A stretch of 64,000 nt of DNA, from contig CP091733.1 of the NCBI GenBank assembly GCA_022009975.1, positions 2,462,501-2,526,500 on the forward strand, written 5' to 3'. A model generated the notes under the pieces. The model worked only from the letters and a program-made list of their open reading frames with translations, had not been told where the DNA came from and did no database searches. Source of the DNA: Phocaeicola vulgatus (GTDB lineage Bacteria > Bacteroidota > Bacteroidia > Bacteroidales > Tannerellaceae). The position numbers and the translations under genes were made by a program. Shown here one piece after another: positions 1-8,762 of the stretch (position 1 is the first letter of the stretch; every line of letters starts with the position of its first letter).

Positions 1-52
1 CCACGAAGAGTCTGTTCGCCAACAGATGATTATCATGAATGAAAACGAATAA
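1..52 (+). CDS. 3' end of an aromatic-amino-acid biosynthesis gene (partial)
   Basis: Sixteen C-terminal codons, ending in MNENE and a TAA at 50-52, enter from outside the window. The stop lies three bases before the tyrA start, so the two genes are almost certainly one operon. In Bacteroidales the gene directly before tyrA is usually the bifunctional DAHP synthase/chorismate mutase that supplies prephenate. That identity is inferred from order only, because the visible residues carry no motif. Confidence 0.5.
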   Translation, partial: HEESVRQQMIIMNENE

Positions 53-55
53 GAG

Positions 56-850
56 ATGAAAATATTAATATTGGGAGCCGGTAAAATGGGCTCATTCTTC
101 ACAGACTTACTTAGTTTCGACCATGAAGTCGCCGTATTAGAAAGAGACCCTAAACGTATGCGCTTCATCTATAATGCAATCCGATTGCAAAATCCGGAAG
201 AGGTCAAAGATTTCAATCCGGAATTAGTCATCAATTGCGTCACATTGAACCATACTTTAGATGCGTTCAATGAAGTGATTCCATTCCTTTCCGAAAACTG
301 TATCATCTCTGATATCGCTTCGGTGAAAACTCATTTGAAAGAGTATTACGAAAATAGTGGATTCCGGTATGTCTCAACCCACCCGATGTTCGGCCCGACA
401 TTTGCCAATTTGGGCAACTTGGAGAAAGAGAATACAATTATCATCTCTGAAGGAGACCACTTGGGCAAGATATTCTTCAAAGATATTTACAGCCGTCTAC
501 ACTTGAATATCCGTGAATATACGTTTGAAGAGCATGACAAGGTGGTAGCTTATTCATTGGGTATTCCTTTTGCTTCCACTATGGTTTTCGCAGCTACAAT
601 GAAGCATCAAGACGCTCCAGGTACGACATTCAAACGGCACATGAAAATAGCCCGCGGACTGCTTTCTGAAGACGATTACCTATTAACAGAAATTCTCTTC
701 AATCCTCGTACCCCACATCAAATCGAACGCATTCAAGAAGAATTGAATATCCTACTTGATGTCATTAAGAGACATGACTCAGATGGAATCAAAGCATATT
801 TGGAAAGATTCGTAAGAATATTGAATAAAGTGTTTGGCGGTGTGTCATAA
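56..850 (+). CDS. tyrA: Prephenate dehydrogenase
   Basis: A 264-residue NAD(P)-dependent dehydrogenase that oxidatively decarboxylates prephenate to 4-hydroxyphenylpyruvate in tyrosine synthesis. The N-terminus has the Rossmann dinucleotide-binding motif (ILGAGKMG, residues 4-11). The substrate-domain signature STHPMFGP (residues about 108-115) contains the conserved His of the TyrA family. Length fits the monofunctional Bacteroidales enzyme, with no fused chorismate mutase or ACT domain. It follows the upstream gene by three bases. The last four codons (GGVS) and the stop lie inside an interspersed repeat that starts at 836, so the native C-terminus may have been replaced by repeat sequence. 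Confidence 0.9.
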   Translation: MKILILGAGKMGSFFTDLLSFDHEVAVLERDPKRMRFIYNAIRLQNPEEVKDFNPELVINCVTLNHTLDAFNEVIPFLSENCIISDIASVKTHLKEYYENSGFRYVSTHPMFGPTFANLGNLEKENTIIISEGDHLGKIFFKDIYSRLHLNIREYTFEEHDKVVAYSLGIPFASTMVFAATMKHQDAPGTTFKRHMKIARGLLSEDDYLLTEILFNPRTPHQIERIQEELNILLDVIKRHDSDGIKAYLERFVRILNKVFGGVS

Positions 851-1001
851 TTGCAAACTGCTGCGTTACTTTCGGAATTCGACCTCAGTCATTTACATCA
901 GTAAACTCCTGTCGGTCTCATCTTCAGCTCCTTGCATTTTGCTAATTCTGACACACCTTATGGGGCTGCGTCAAAACAATAGTTTTGACGCAGCCCCATA
1001 A
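836..1001 (-). repeat. Interspersed repeat copy A (MITE-like unit plus terminator hairpin)
   Basis: On the minus strand this 166-bp segment matches copies at 41956-42083 and 43363-43527. The unit is a 20-bp hairpin joined to a stretch whose two ends are inverted (GGTGTGTCA followed by AATT and GCAAA at both ends). A further piece at 1002-1030 mirrors the inner repeat sequence across the hairpin, so copy A is almost a large inverted repeat. No coding potential is seen. It resembles a non-autonomous MITE or REP-like element. The mobilising transposase is not identified. Confidence 0.75.
958..1001. terminator. Bidirectional hairpin terminator in repeat A
   Basis: A perfect 20-bp stem (958-977 with 982-1001) and an AATA loop. 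The arms are GC-rich in the middle (GGGGCTGCGTC) with A/T tracts on both sides. It lies between tyrA (rightward) and the SGNH hydrolase gene (leftward), so it could end transcription from both. Confidence 0.7.
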
Positions 1002-1040
1002 TAGTAAAATGCAAGGACACTGAGGATGAGTATTTCTTAT

Positions 1041-1100
1041 AAACAGCGTTTAAACGCTGTTTTAATAGTATTTAAATGGTGTTTTAACAGCGTTAAAATA
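1041..1100. repeat. AT-rich palindromic motif cluster
   Basis: Contains a perfect 22-bp palindrome at 1041-1062 with half-site AAACAGCGTTT, followed by a second related inverted unit built on GTTTTAACAGCGTTAAAA at 1081-1099. The same core recurs at 12598-12712 upstream of gyrB. It sits at the 3' end of the hydrolase gene. It may be a protein-binding or structural element; function unknown. Confidence 0.5.
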
Positions 1101-1110
1101 GAAGAAATCC

Positions 1111-3235
1111 TTATCGCATTAATTTCAGCAGTTCTGCCGCCATTACCCGATATCCCTCCGCTGTTAGATGAATATAATCACCACTATACAATCCATCCCG
1201 AATGGTGCCATCGTTCGTTACAAACCAAGAAGTTGGATTATAAAAGTGTGCCCGGACAAAGTGTTGTTGCTGTAAAATCGTATAAACACAATCACATTTT
1301 TGCCGTACCGGATGTCGCTTTTCCTTACCTGAAGGGAGTAATCCTAACAAGATAATATTGGATTCCGGGAAACGACGCTCCGCCTCTTGCGTCACGGCGA
1401 TAATACCTTCTGCCACATCATCTGCTTCATCATGAGCTGTCACAAAATTGTTTACTCCGATAGCAATTACCACATTCGTGGGTTTGCAGCAGTTGTAATC
1501 ATAATTCTGCAAACGCCACAACACATTCTGCGTGCGGTCGCCTGATATGCCAGCCGTTTCCCAAGTATCTTTACCTAAAACACTGTCCATAGGTTCTTTA
1601 CCGGGCTTATAGGCTACAACCTTGCGATTACCGCCCCATCCTTGGGTAATGGAGTTGCCCACTAACAACAAACGCAATTGACGACCTTGCAATACTTCTT
1701 GTATATCGCGGGGCCTCAGCATGCCATTCAGCATCTTCCGTCCATCCTGCCGCCTGCCTATATTCATTGCCTGGGACAGGATAGGCACATTCGTTAATCC
1801 GGCGATGTGTAGCTGAAAGGATAAAGTCCACAATAGGTTTCGGGTTATTAAGAGAGTGCGGATGGTGATTAACATCCGGCTTATGGATTACAGCGATAGG
1901 CGCACATAGTTCCTGCATCCTCTTCTCAAATAAAGATGTATTCTCAGACACAGGCACGACATCGTCCACATCACCCACCACATGCAAACAAGGAATCTTG
2001 GCACGAGCAATAATGGCTGCGTGGTCGATTGGGTTGTGATTCCAAGCAAGAGCTTCTGCCTCATCCTTGAATCCATACTCAGCGAACAACAGCTTCACGT
2101 CACTTTCAGAACCGGCTGATTTCCCTTTGCCCATAGGCCAACTCTTAAAATCCATCACTGGCGCATCCGCATAGATGCAAGCCACCTTGGATGGATTATG
2201 GGCAGCCCAATTATATACAATTAATCCACCACGGCTCATTCCCTCCAACACCACCTTCTCCTCAAATCCATTCTTGCGCATCAGTTGATAAAAACGATTC
2301 CAACGCTCTACGGCACGTTCCGAGCCATACAAATCAGCCACATCACAATACATTATATGGAATCCATGTTCAAGTAATGCGATATCAGTCTGAGGTTCAT
2401 GTCCCCAAAAGCGGGCACGCATCACCCAAGGTTTGCCTTCTGCTTCCAAAGTCGGCTTCACTATTTTACAATCCACTCCTTCATATTGGAAATCATATCC
2501 TTGATGGCCATGGAAATTGAAAGGTTTAGCCTCTTTCAAACATGCCAATTGCTCAGTTGTACTCACTGGATAATTTTGTTTCAAATACGCCCCAATCTTA
2601 TAGGCCATTTCCCCAGCGCCGATGGCGGATGGATGCAAACGGTCGGGCATCAAATGCGATTCCCATTTATCTCCAAACAGATTGAACAAATTAATAATCT
2701 CTATCTGGTTTTTCCAAGCCAACTCTTCCACCATAGGGCGGACATTAGTCTCTATGAGACGGGGATTGATAGAAGATTCATCCTCTAAGAAACAACGTAT
2801 GGGGGGAAGCAGAATGATACGTGGATGCGAAGATAGAGTGCGATAACTATCAATAAGTTGTTGGTAGTCGGCTATAAACTCATCTTTATATTTCCAATTC
2901 TGCGGTTTCGTGTCATTCGTTCCAAACTTTATCAACACTATATCGGGAAGGAACTCATGCGAAGCAGCGTATTCTTTGGTTGTCGTATAAGGATAATTGC
3001 CTTTGGAAAGTACAGTCGTTGCAGAAACACCAAAATTTCGCACCTCATACTCACTGCCCAAATAGGCTTGAAGTTGCGCCGGATAACTATTCTCTTGAAC
3101 GTTAGCAATAAAAGCTCCATAGGTAATACTGTTACCAATACAAGCGACCTTGATTTTAGATTTCTGCTGCGCACCTACGCCAATAGGTAAAAGAAGCAGT
3201 AAAAGCAATAGAAATAAATATCTACAATATTTCAT
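1111..3235 (-). CDS. Three-domain SGNH / alpha-beta hydrolase / SGNH esterase (frameshifted)
   Basis: Secreted enzyme with an N-terminal signal peptide (hydrophobic run, cleavage near VGAQQ). The first SGNH/GDSL hydrolase domain (about residues 28-215) shows the GNSIT block, GTNDTK and the terminal DRLHP catalytic block. An alpha/beta-hydrolase domain follows (about 230-475) with nucleophile elbow GMSRGG and a late His. A second SGNH domain comes after it, with LLLVGNSITQGWGG and YIHLTAEG. The frame breaks at a C-run at 1710-1713: one extra C would join EWHAEAPR to DIQEVLQG and give one protein of about 700 residues. Such multi-esterase proteins in Bacteroidales usually deacylate host or plant glycans; that role is inferred. 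The break may be an assembly error. Confidence 0.75.
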
Positions 3236-3318
3236 GGCTATATAGATTTAACACATTATTTATTCTCCTCCAAGCAAATTGTCACATCAACTATCAGACA
3301 AAACAGAGCTGCTTGCTT

Positions 3319-5574
3319 TTAGACATTTGTCATTCCCTGACTTAAAATCAAGGTAGAAGGCATTTGTTGCAATGCTTCTTTTTCAGACTCTGATATTTTG
3401 TTCCAAGTAGGATAGCTAATCAGCATGAAATTATAGTCTGAAAGACGACATTCGGACAAAGGGATTTCGGACAACTTTAATGTCGTACACTCGGTATTTG
3501 TCGTCCGTCTCAAGTTATCCGCATATTGTTGCAAGAATGAGTCCTTTTCCTCTCCTTCTACAATCAAGGTATTTGTCGCCCTTACAAACTTTCGATTCAC
3601 AAATACACCAACAGGGCAATTGCTCTGTTCGATAAATGTTTTCGTCTTATCCTTCAGTAATTCGCCCGGATAAAACAATTCGCCCGGCGAACGGAAAATA
3701 CCCAATATTCGTTTGCTGAAATAGCGGAGATAGCGGTTCGCCTCAACATCTGCCGGCAAATCACTCAAAGAAATGCCAGAACCCACCAACAAGAAATCAT
3801 AACCTTCCCGATTGGCTATGGCACATATATCTTGTCCTGCATTGTTGGATATTTCATAGCGAGTACGCAACGGGATATTCAACTTCTGTGCTCCGTATAA
3901 TATAGGACCGAAACTGACCTCTTCAAAATTATCGGCATGCATCGGATTCACATCCGGTCCCACGGTCAAATGCAAGGCAGTAATCTCCAGCTTATTCTTT
4001 GCATGGGAAAACATTTGATAGGCAACATCCAACATGACTTGACCGTTGCTGGCACGACCAAATGACAAAAGGACCTTGAATACCCCGCTTTGAGGAGGGA
4101 CAACCACAGCTTTGTGCGATTTTATCTTTCCATGAGCCTTGTAACATAATTGTATCAATGAAATCAAAGGAGTCGTCATGAAGGTCGTAACCAAAGTCAT
4201 CAAGACCAACATGACAAATACAGGCGGAGTCAGGATATTCATGTCATAACCTATTGTCAAGACAACCAATTCCATCAATCCTCGTGTGTTCATCAATGCT
4301 CCAATATACAAACTGTTTTTCCAACTTTCACCGACAAAACGGGCTGCCACCAACGAACCTCCGAACTTACCCAAAATGGCTACGATGATGAATATCCCGC
4401 ACATTGACCATAACTCTGGGCTATTCAACAAACCGATTTCTGTACGCAAACCTGTGGAGACAAAAAATAACGGAAGGAACAAGGCAAGAGAAACATCTTC
4501 CACCTTTTCCGTCATAATCTTCCTAAATTTAATATTTTCCGGCATGACTACTCCGGCAATGAAAGCTCCGAACAAGGCATGCAAACCTAATATTTCCGTC
4601 AAATAAGAAGATATAATCAAAAGTAAGAATACAAAAGCGACCAGCCCTTTATCGACCACCTCTTTATTATGATAGACATGACCAATCATCTGAAGGAACG
4701 GGCGGATAACAAATCCCATGAAGAGTATGTAAAGCAGAGAAAACGCAATATTAAAAACAGCACTCAACATACTCCCCGCTTGGGCAATCGCCACAACTAC
4801 AGCTAACAAACACCATGCCGTAATGTCTCCATTAGCGGCACTTGCCAAAGAGAGCGTTCCCAAATGTGTTTTAGTCAATCCCTTTTCCTGTATTATTCGT
4901 GCCAATACCGGGAATGCGGTTATACTCAGCGATATACTTATAAACAAAGCAAAAGAGAGGAAAGGAGTGCTTTCATAAGCATACCGGTGATACAGGAAAT
5001 AGGCAGTTACCATTCCTAAGAGAAAAGGAAAGACTGTACTGGTATGGCTTATCAATATCGTTTCATTCAACCGTTTCCTGATTTCAGTAATATTCAGCTC
5101 CATGCCTATGGCGAACATAAAGAGAATCAATCCAAATTGGCTGATAATATTGATATTCTGTAAGGATTCCACAGGAAAGAGGAAAGAAGAGACTGATGGA
5201 AAGATGTTACCTAAGATGGAAGGTCCCAACACAATACCAGCGACAATCTCACCAACTACCGTCGGTTGCCCAATCCGGGAAAACAACCAACCAAAGATAC
5301 GGCAAGTCACCAAGATGACTATGATTTGCAGTAATAATATTCCTAAATCCGATTGAATATGGTGCATCAACAAATCATTGAACACTCCAAAACCTTCCAA
5401 CAAATTACTTGGGACATGAGCCGAAGTCGCCACAGCACTGTCAATCTGCTGTGCCTCTCCTCTTATAATAATCAGGTACATCAACAGACCGAATATTACA
5501 AGCATTGTCACATAAAATACTGCATTCTTACCACTTTTGCCCATAAGTCCTTTACTAATCAAGTCTTCTTGCAA
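3319..5574 (-). CDS. CPA2-family (Kef-type) cation/H+ antiporter with cytoplasmic C-terminal domain
   Basis: A 751-residue membrane protein. One N-terminal helix (about 18-38) precedes a 12-13 helix Na+/H+ exchanger domain (about 75-470), which includes LGPSILGNIFP and the conserved ANGDITAW segment with its acidic residue in the ion path. The C-terminal 270 residues are soluble and resemble paired universal-stress-like (UspA) folds, as in other Bacteroidetes CPA2 antiporters. Likely role is K+ or Na+ for H+ exchange in pH or cation homeostasis; the ion cannot be read from sequence. It is a single-gene unit divergent from the gltS pair. Confidence 0.8.
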   Translation of the reverse strand: MQEDLISKGLMGKSGKNAVFYVTMLVIFGLLMYLIIIRGEAQQIDSAVATSAHVPSNLLEGFGVFNDLLMHHIQSDLGILLLQIIVILVTCRIFGWLFSRIGQPTVVGEIVAGIVLGPSILGNIFPSVSSFLFPVESLQNINIISQFGLILFMFAIGMELNITEIRKRLNETILISHTSTVFPFLLGMVTAYFLYHRYAYESTPFLSFALFISISLSITAFPVLARIIQEKGLTKTHLGTLSLASAANGDITAWCLLAVVVAIAQAGSMLSAVFNIAFSLLYILFMGFVIRPFLQMIGHVYHNKEVVDKGLVAFVFLLLIISSYLTEILGLHALFGAFIAGVVMPENIKFRKIMTEKVEDVSLALFLPLFFVSTGLRTEIGLLNSPELWSMCGIFIIVAILGKFGGSLVAARFVGESWKNSLYIGALMNTRGLMELVVLTIGYDMNILTPPVFVMLVLMTLVTTFMTTPLISLIQLCYKAHGKIKSHKAVVVPPQSGVFKVLLSFGRASNGQVMLDVAYQMFSHAKNKLEITALHLTVGPDVNPMHADNFEEVSFGPILYGAQKLNIPLRTRYEISNNAGQDICAIANREGYDFLLVGSGISLSDLPADVEANRYLRYFSKRILGIFRSPGELFYPGELLKDKTKTFIEQSNCPVGVFVNRKFVRATNTLIVEGEEKDSFLQQYADNLRRTTNTECTTLKLSEIPLSECRLSDYNFMLISYPTWNKISESEKEALQQMPSTLILSQGMTNV

Positions 5575-5769
5575 AGATAGTGAATTAATTTGGAGCAGAC
5601 GTCTTAAAGTTATAGGCTCTTTTCAAAAAAAGAATAATTCTACCTTTATAATCTATTCAGGCTGTTTTTCCAACACACAATATCCCATGGGGCATTCTCT
5701 CGGCAAGAAATTTCTAATATCCGCTATTATATTTCCTTTTTCTATCTGGTTAATTTCTAAAATTATATT

Positions 5770-5777
5770 TACCTTTG
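5770..5777 (+). promoter_or_regulatory. Bacteroidales -7 promoter box (TACCTTTG)
   Basis: Matches the Bacteroides sigma-AB -7 consensus TAnnTTTG, 45 bases before the ATG of the small exported protein at 5822. No clear -33 TTTG is seen. It likely drives the small ORF and gltS together. Confidence 0.45.
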
Positions 5778-5821
5778 TCTACAAAGACAAAAGCTCATTC
5801 GGTTACGAGTATAATTAATAT

Positions 5822-6038
5822 CATGAAAAATATACCTTTATTTATAGGAGCATTGCTGTTTGCCATTCAGCCAACTATAACAGCACAGGATAACGCAACC
5901 TGCAACAATCCAGATTCCGTCTATCCGTTTTCTTATTCAGCCGCTTCTGATACCACCCTATCAGAAAACGCTACCTGCTCATTGTATGCTTACTCCTTTA
6001 CGCTCACGCACATAAAGAAAGGGAGAAGATTATCATGA
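5822..6038 (+). CDS. Small exported protein of unknown function
   Basis: A 72-residue product with an N-terminal signal peptide (MKNIPLFIGALLFAIQPTITAQ, cleavage after TAQ predicted) and a short Ser/Thr- and Cys-containing mature part (two Cys in NATC contexts). The stop overlaps the gltS start (ATGA at 6035), suggesting translational coupling. No family recognised. It could be a remnant of a longer protein. Confidence 0.5.
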
Positions 6039-7282
6039 GTGAAACCATAACTTTGGACATGTTACAAAGTGCCGGCATAGGCGCATTGGCACTACTTACA
6101 GGCATATTTATGACCCGTAAAATCAAATGGCTTCAAAGATTCTGCATACCTTCTCCCGTTTCAGGCGGATTGGTATTCTCTATCATAACGTTATTACTCT
6201 ATAAGTTTATACATGTGGAAGTGACATTTGACGGAACCTTGAAGGATGTATTTATGTTGGCATTCTTCACCTCTGTTGGCTTCCAGTCCAACCTTAATGT
6301 CATCAAGCAAGGCGGCAAAACTTTGGTCATGATGCTTATCCTGTTGGTCGGCATCATTGCTACACAAAACTTAATACCGATAGGCATTTGCAAACTATTA
6401 GATACAAATCCTCTGATAGGAATGGCGGCAGGATCTATCTCTATGGCTGGCGGACACGGAACAGCCGGAGGATTCAGTGCAGTATTGGAAAGCATGGGAT
6501 TACAAGGGGCAGCGACTATTTCAATGGCAGCAGCCACATTCGGATTGATAGCCGGATCGGTCATTGGCGGTCCAGTAGCCGAAAGATTAATCCGGAAACA
6601 TCTCTCGTCGGAACGATTGGAACCGAAAGATTTCAAAGTAGACCCAGCCATGGTCGGTATCGAAAGTGAAGAAGCTTTGCCAGCCGGAAGAGCCAAACGC
6701 ATCAGCAGCAACGAAGAAGAGTTCCAACAGTTTGCTTGGGGCACCTATTCCATCCTTATCGTAATGGCATTAGGAACGTTGACCAGCCTATTGCTTGGGC
6801 AAACAGGCATCACTTTTCCTACTTATTTCGGTGCATTATTAACCGCAGCTGTTATTAGAAACATCATCGAACTAACTCCTTTCCGAAGGATATTGAAAAT
6901 AAAGAAGATTGTAAGCGTAGGTAATATCTGCCTCTCCCTTTTCTTGGGAATGGCTATGATTTCTTTGAAACTTTGGGAGTTGGAGAGTTTGGCTTTACCT
7001 TTGATTACAATCCTCTTCGCACAAATCGTCGCCATTGCCCTCTTGACCTATTATATAGCATTCCCCATATTAGGGCATGATTACGACGCAGCAGTTTTGG
7101 TCGCTGGTATATGTGGATTCGGTTTAGGAGCGACACCCAATGCCATGGCTAATATGAGTGCGGTTTGTTACAAATACCACTATTCCATAAAACCGTTCTT
7201 AATCGTTCCTATCATCGGGGCAATGTTTGTAGACTTGATTAATACGGGATTCATCACCTTATTCTTAAATTGGATAGGATAG
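6035..7282 (+). CDS. gltS: Sodium/glutamate symporter
   Basis: A 415-residue inner-membrane transporter of the ESS (GltS) family for Na+-coupled glutamate uptake. It has about ten to twelve hydrophobic helices in two inverted halves. The re-entrant signature loops are GSISMAGGHGTAGGFSA in the first half and GICGFGLGATPNAMANM in the second. A polar loop between halves holds ERLEPKDF and RISSNEEE. Length is typical. Its start is coupled to the small ORF upstream. Confidence 0.92.
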   Translation: MSETITLDMLQSAGIGALALLTGIFMTRKIKWLQRFCIPSPVSGGLVFSIITLLLYKFIHVEVTFDGTLKDVFMLAFFTSVGFQSNLNVIKQGGKTLVMMLILLVGIIATQNLIPIGICKLLDTNPLIGMAAGSISMAGGHGTAGGFSAVLESMGLQGAATISMAAATFGLIAGSVIGGPVAERLIRKHLSSERLEPKDFKVDPAMVGIESEEALPAGRAKRISSNEEEFQQFAWGTYSILIVMALGTLTSLLLGQTGITFPTYFGALLTAAVIRNIIELTPFRRILKIKKIVSVGNICLSLFLGMAMISLKLWELESLALPLITILFAQIVAIALLTYYIAFPILGHDYDAAVLVAGICGFGLGATPNAMANMSAVCYKYHYSIKPFLIVPIIGAMFVDLINTGFITLFLNWIG

Positions 7283-7299
7283 ACACACCGTTATCTATA

Positions 7300-7743
7300 T
7301 CAATTTGCCTCCTTTTCCTTTGCCCGGAAAGCGACAGCATACAAATGCATCTGTTTCACCATCGCAACCAATCCATTCGAACGAGTAGGCGAAAGGTGTT
7401 CTTTTAATCCTATCTTTTCTATGAAGTAAAGGTCTGCATCCAAAATATCTTGCGGAGTATGCTCCGACAAGATATTAATCAATAACGAAACAATACCTTT
7501 CACTATCACAGCATCACTGTCCCCTTTGAAGAAGATTTTGCCATCAACATAGTCCGCCTGAAGCCAAACCCTGCTTTGACAACCTTCAATCAAGTTACTT
7601 TCTGTTTTATATTTTTCTTCCAATACAGGCAAGCTATTGCCCAAATCTATCAACAGCGCATACTTATCCATCCAGTCATCAAATGCAGAAAACTCATCGA
7701 TTACGCTGTCCTGAATCTCATTAATCGTCATGACTCTTATCAA
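7300..7743 (-). CDS. sufE: SufE-family cysteine desulfuration protein
   Basis: A 147-residue SufE protein that accepts persulfide sulfur from the SufS cysteine desulfurase for Fe-S cluster assembly. The active-site Cys lies in the conserved LIEGCQSRVWL segment (residues about 51-61). The start overlaps the stop of the upstream M28 peptidase gene by four bases, so they are cotranscribed. The matching sufS lies separately at 13.5-14.8 kb. Confidence 0.9.
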   Translation of the reverse strand: MIRVMTINEIQDSVIDEFSAFDDWMDKYALLIDLGNSLPVLEEKYKTESNLIEGCQSRVWLQADYVDGKIFFKGDSDAVIVKGIVSLLINILSEHTPQDILDADLYFIEKIGLKEHLSPTRSNGLVAMVKQMHLYAVAFRAKEKEAN

Positions 7744-8750
7744 TACTTATAAATTATTTCCAATATTGTTTGCCCTACCGCCTTTAAGGTTGCACGGTCT
7801 ATATTAGCCATCGTATCATTGAGCGTATGCCAATGGCTGCCAAATCCCGTCTGCGCCTCTGGATTAGTATAAATAATATCCAAGCAAGGTATTCCTCTTC
7901 CACTTATTACATACTGATGATCATCTGTTATGGCATTACCGTCTGCCTGGATGAAATATTTCCCATAACCTAAGTTACGAGCTGTATTCCATACTAAATC
8001 GACATAACGGGCAGCATAACGCATAGATGTATATTCTTTATAGAACGTAGCATTCTTAGCACCGACCATATCCAACAAGATGCCGAAGTCTGCCTTATAG
8101 TTTGGGACATGGGGATTCTTTGCCCAAAACTGTGAACCCAAGCACCAGGAGTTAGGAACATAATCAGTCACAAACTCCGGAGTCCCGTAATCTTCTGCAT
8201 CAAAGAATATGATATCGACACCAATCTCAGGGCTCTTAAGATTCAACTGGCGAGCAATTTCCAACAAAACTCCAACACCACTTGCTCCATCGTCCGCCCC
8301 ATCAATCGCTGTTTTATGCTTGGTCGGATTCGGGTCATGGTCGGCATAAGGACGAGAATCCCAATGTGCGAACAATAATATCCTTTTTTGATTATCTGGA
8401 TTAAACGAACCAATGATATTCAATGCCTCCAAAGGTGTCTTGTCGTATGCAGAAACAGTCATATTCTGCTGATAAACTTTAGCGCCTAAACGCTCCAACT
8501 GACGACTCAAATAATTTCCACATGCTTTATGAGCCTGGGTATTAGGAACTCGTGGTCCAAAGCTCACTTGCTCCTCAACAAAAGAATAGGCACTGTCTGC
8601 ATCAAATGTCGGAACTTGAGCAGGAACCGATGAAACCGTCGAAGTTTCTACCATCGTATTTGTCGTTTCGCTCTCTTGCGCAGACCTATTGCTACACGAT
8701 AAAAGAGCTGTTGCTGCAAATAAATAAACAAATCGAAACATACAAATCAT
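7740..8750 (-). CDS. M28-family metallopeptidase / glutaminyl-cyclase-like lipoprotein
   Basis: A 336-residue exported lipoprotein: hydrophobic N-terminus followed by lipobox LLSC (Cys about residue 19). The start may be the Met at 8741. Zinc-peptidase motifs of the M28/glutaminyl-peptide cyclotransferase group are visible: AHWDSRPYAD, DGADDGASGVG, FFDAEDYG and SHWHTLND. The combination is closer to bacterial glutaminyl cyclases than to aminopeptidases, so it may form N-terminal pyroglutamate on periplasmic proteins; this is inferred. It overlaps sufE downstream and lies just after the C26-M19 gene. Confidence 0.8.
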   Translation of the reverse strand: MICMFRFVYLFAATALLSCSNRSAQESETTNTMVETSTVSSVPAQVPTFDADSAYSFVEEQVSFGPRVPNTQAHKACGNYLSRQLERLGAKVYQQNMTVSAYDKTPLEALNIIGSFNPDNQKRILLFAHWDSRPYADHDPNPTKHKTAIDGADDGASGVGVLLEIARQLNLKSPEIGVDIIFFDAEDYGTPEFVTDYVPNSWCLGSQFWAKNPHVPNYKADFGILLDMVGAKNATFYKEYTSMRYAARYVDLVWNTARNLGYGKYFIQADGNAITDDHQYVISGRGIPCLDIIYTNPEAQTGFGSHWHTLNDTMANIDRATLKAVGQTILEIIYKY

Positions 8751-8762
8751 TATTAGCTTTTA

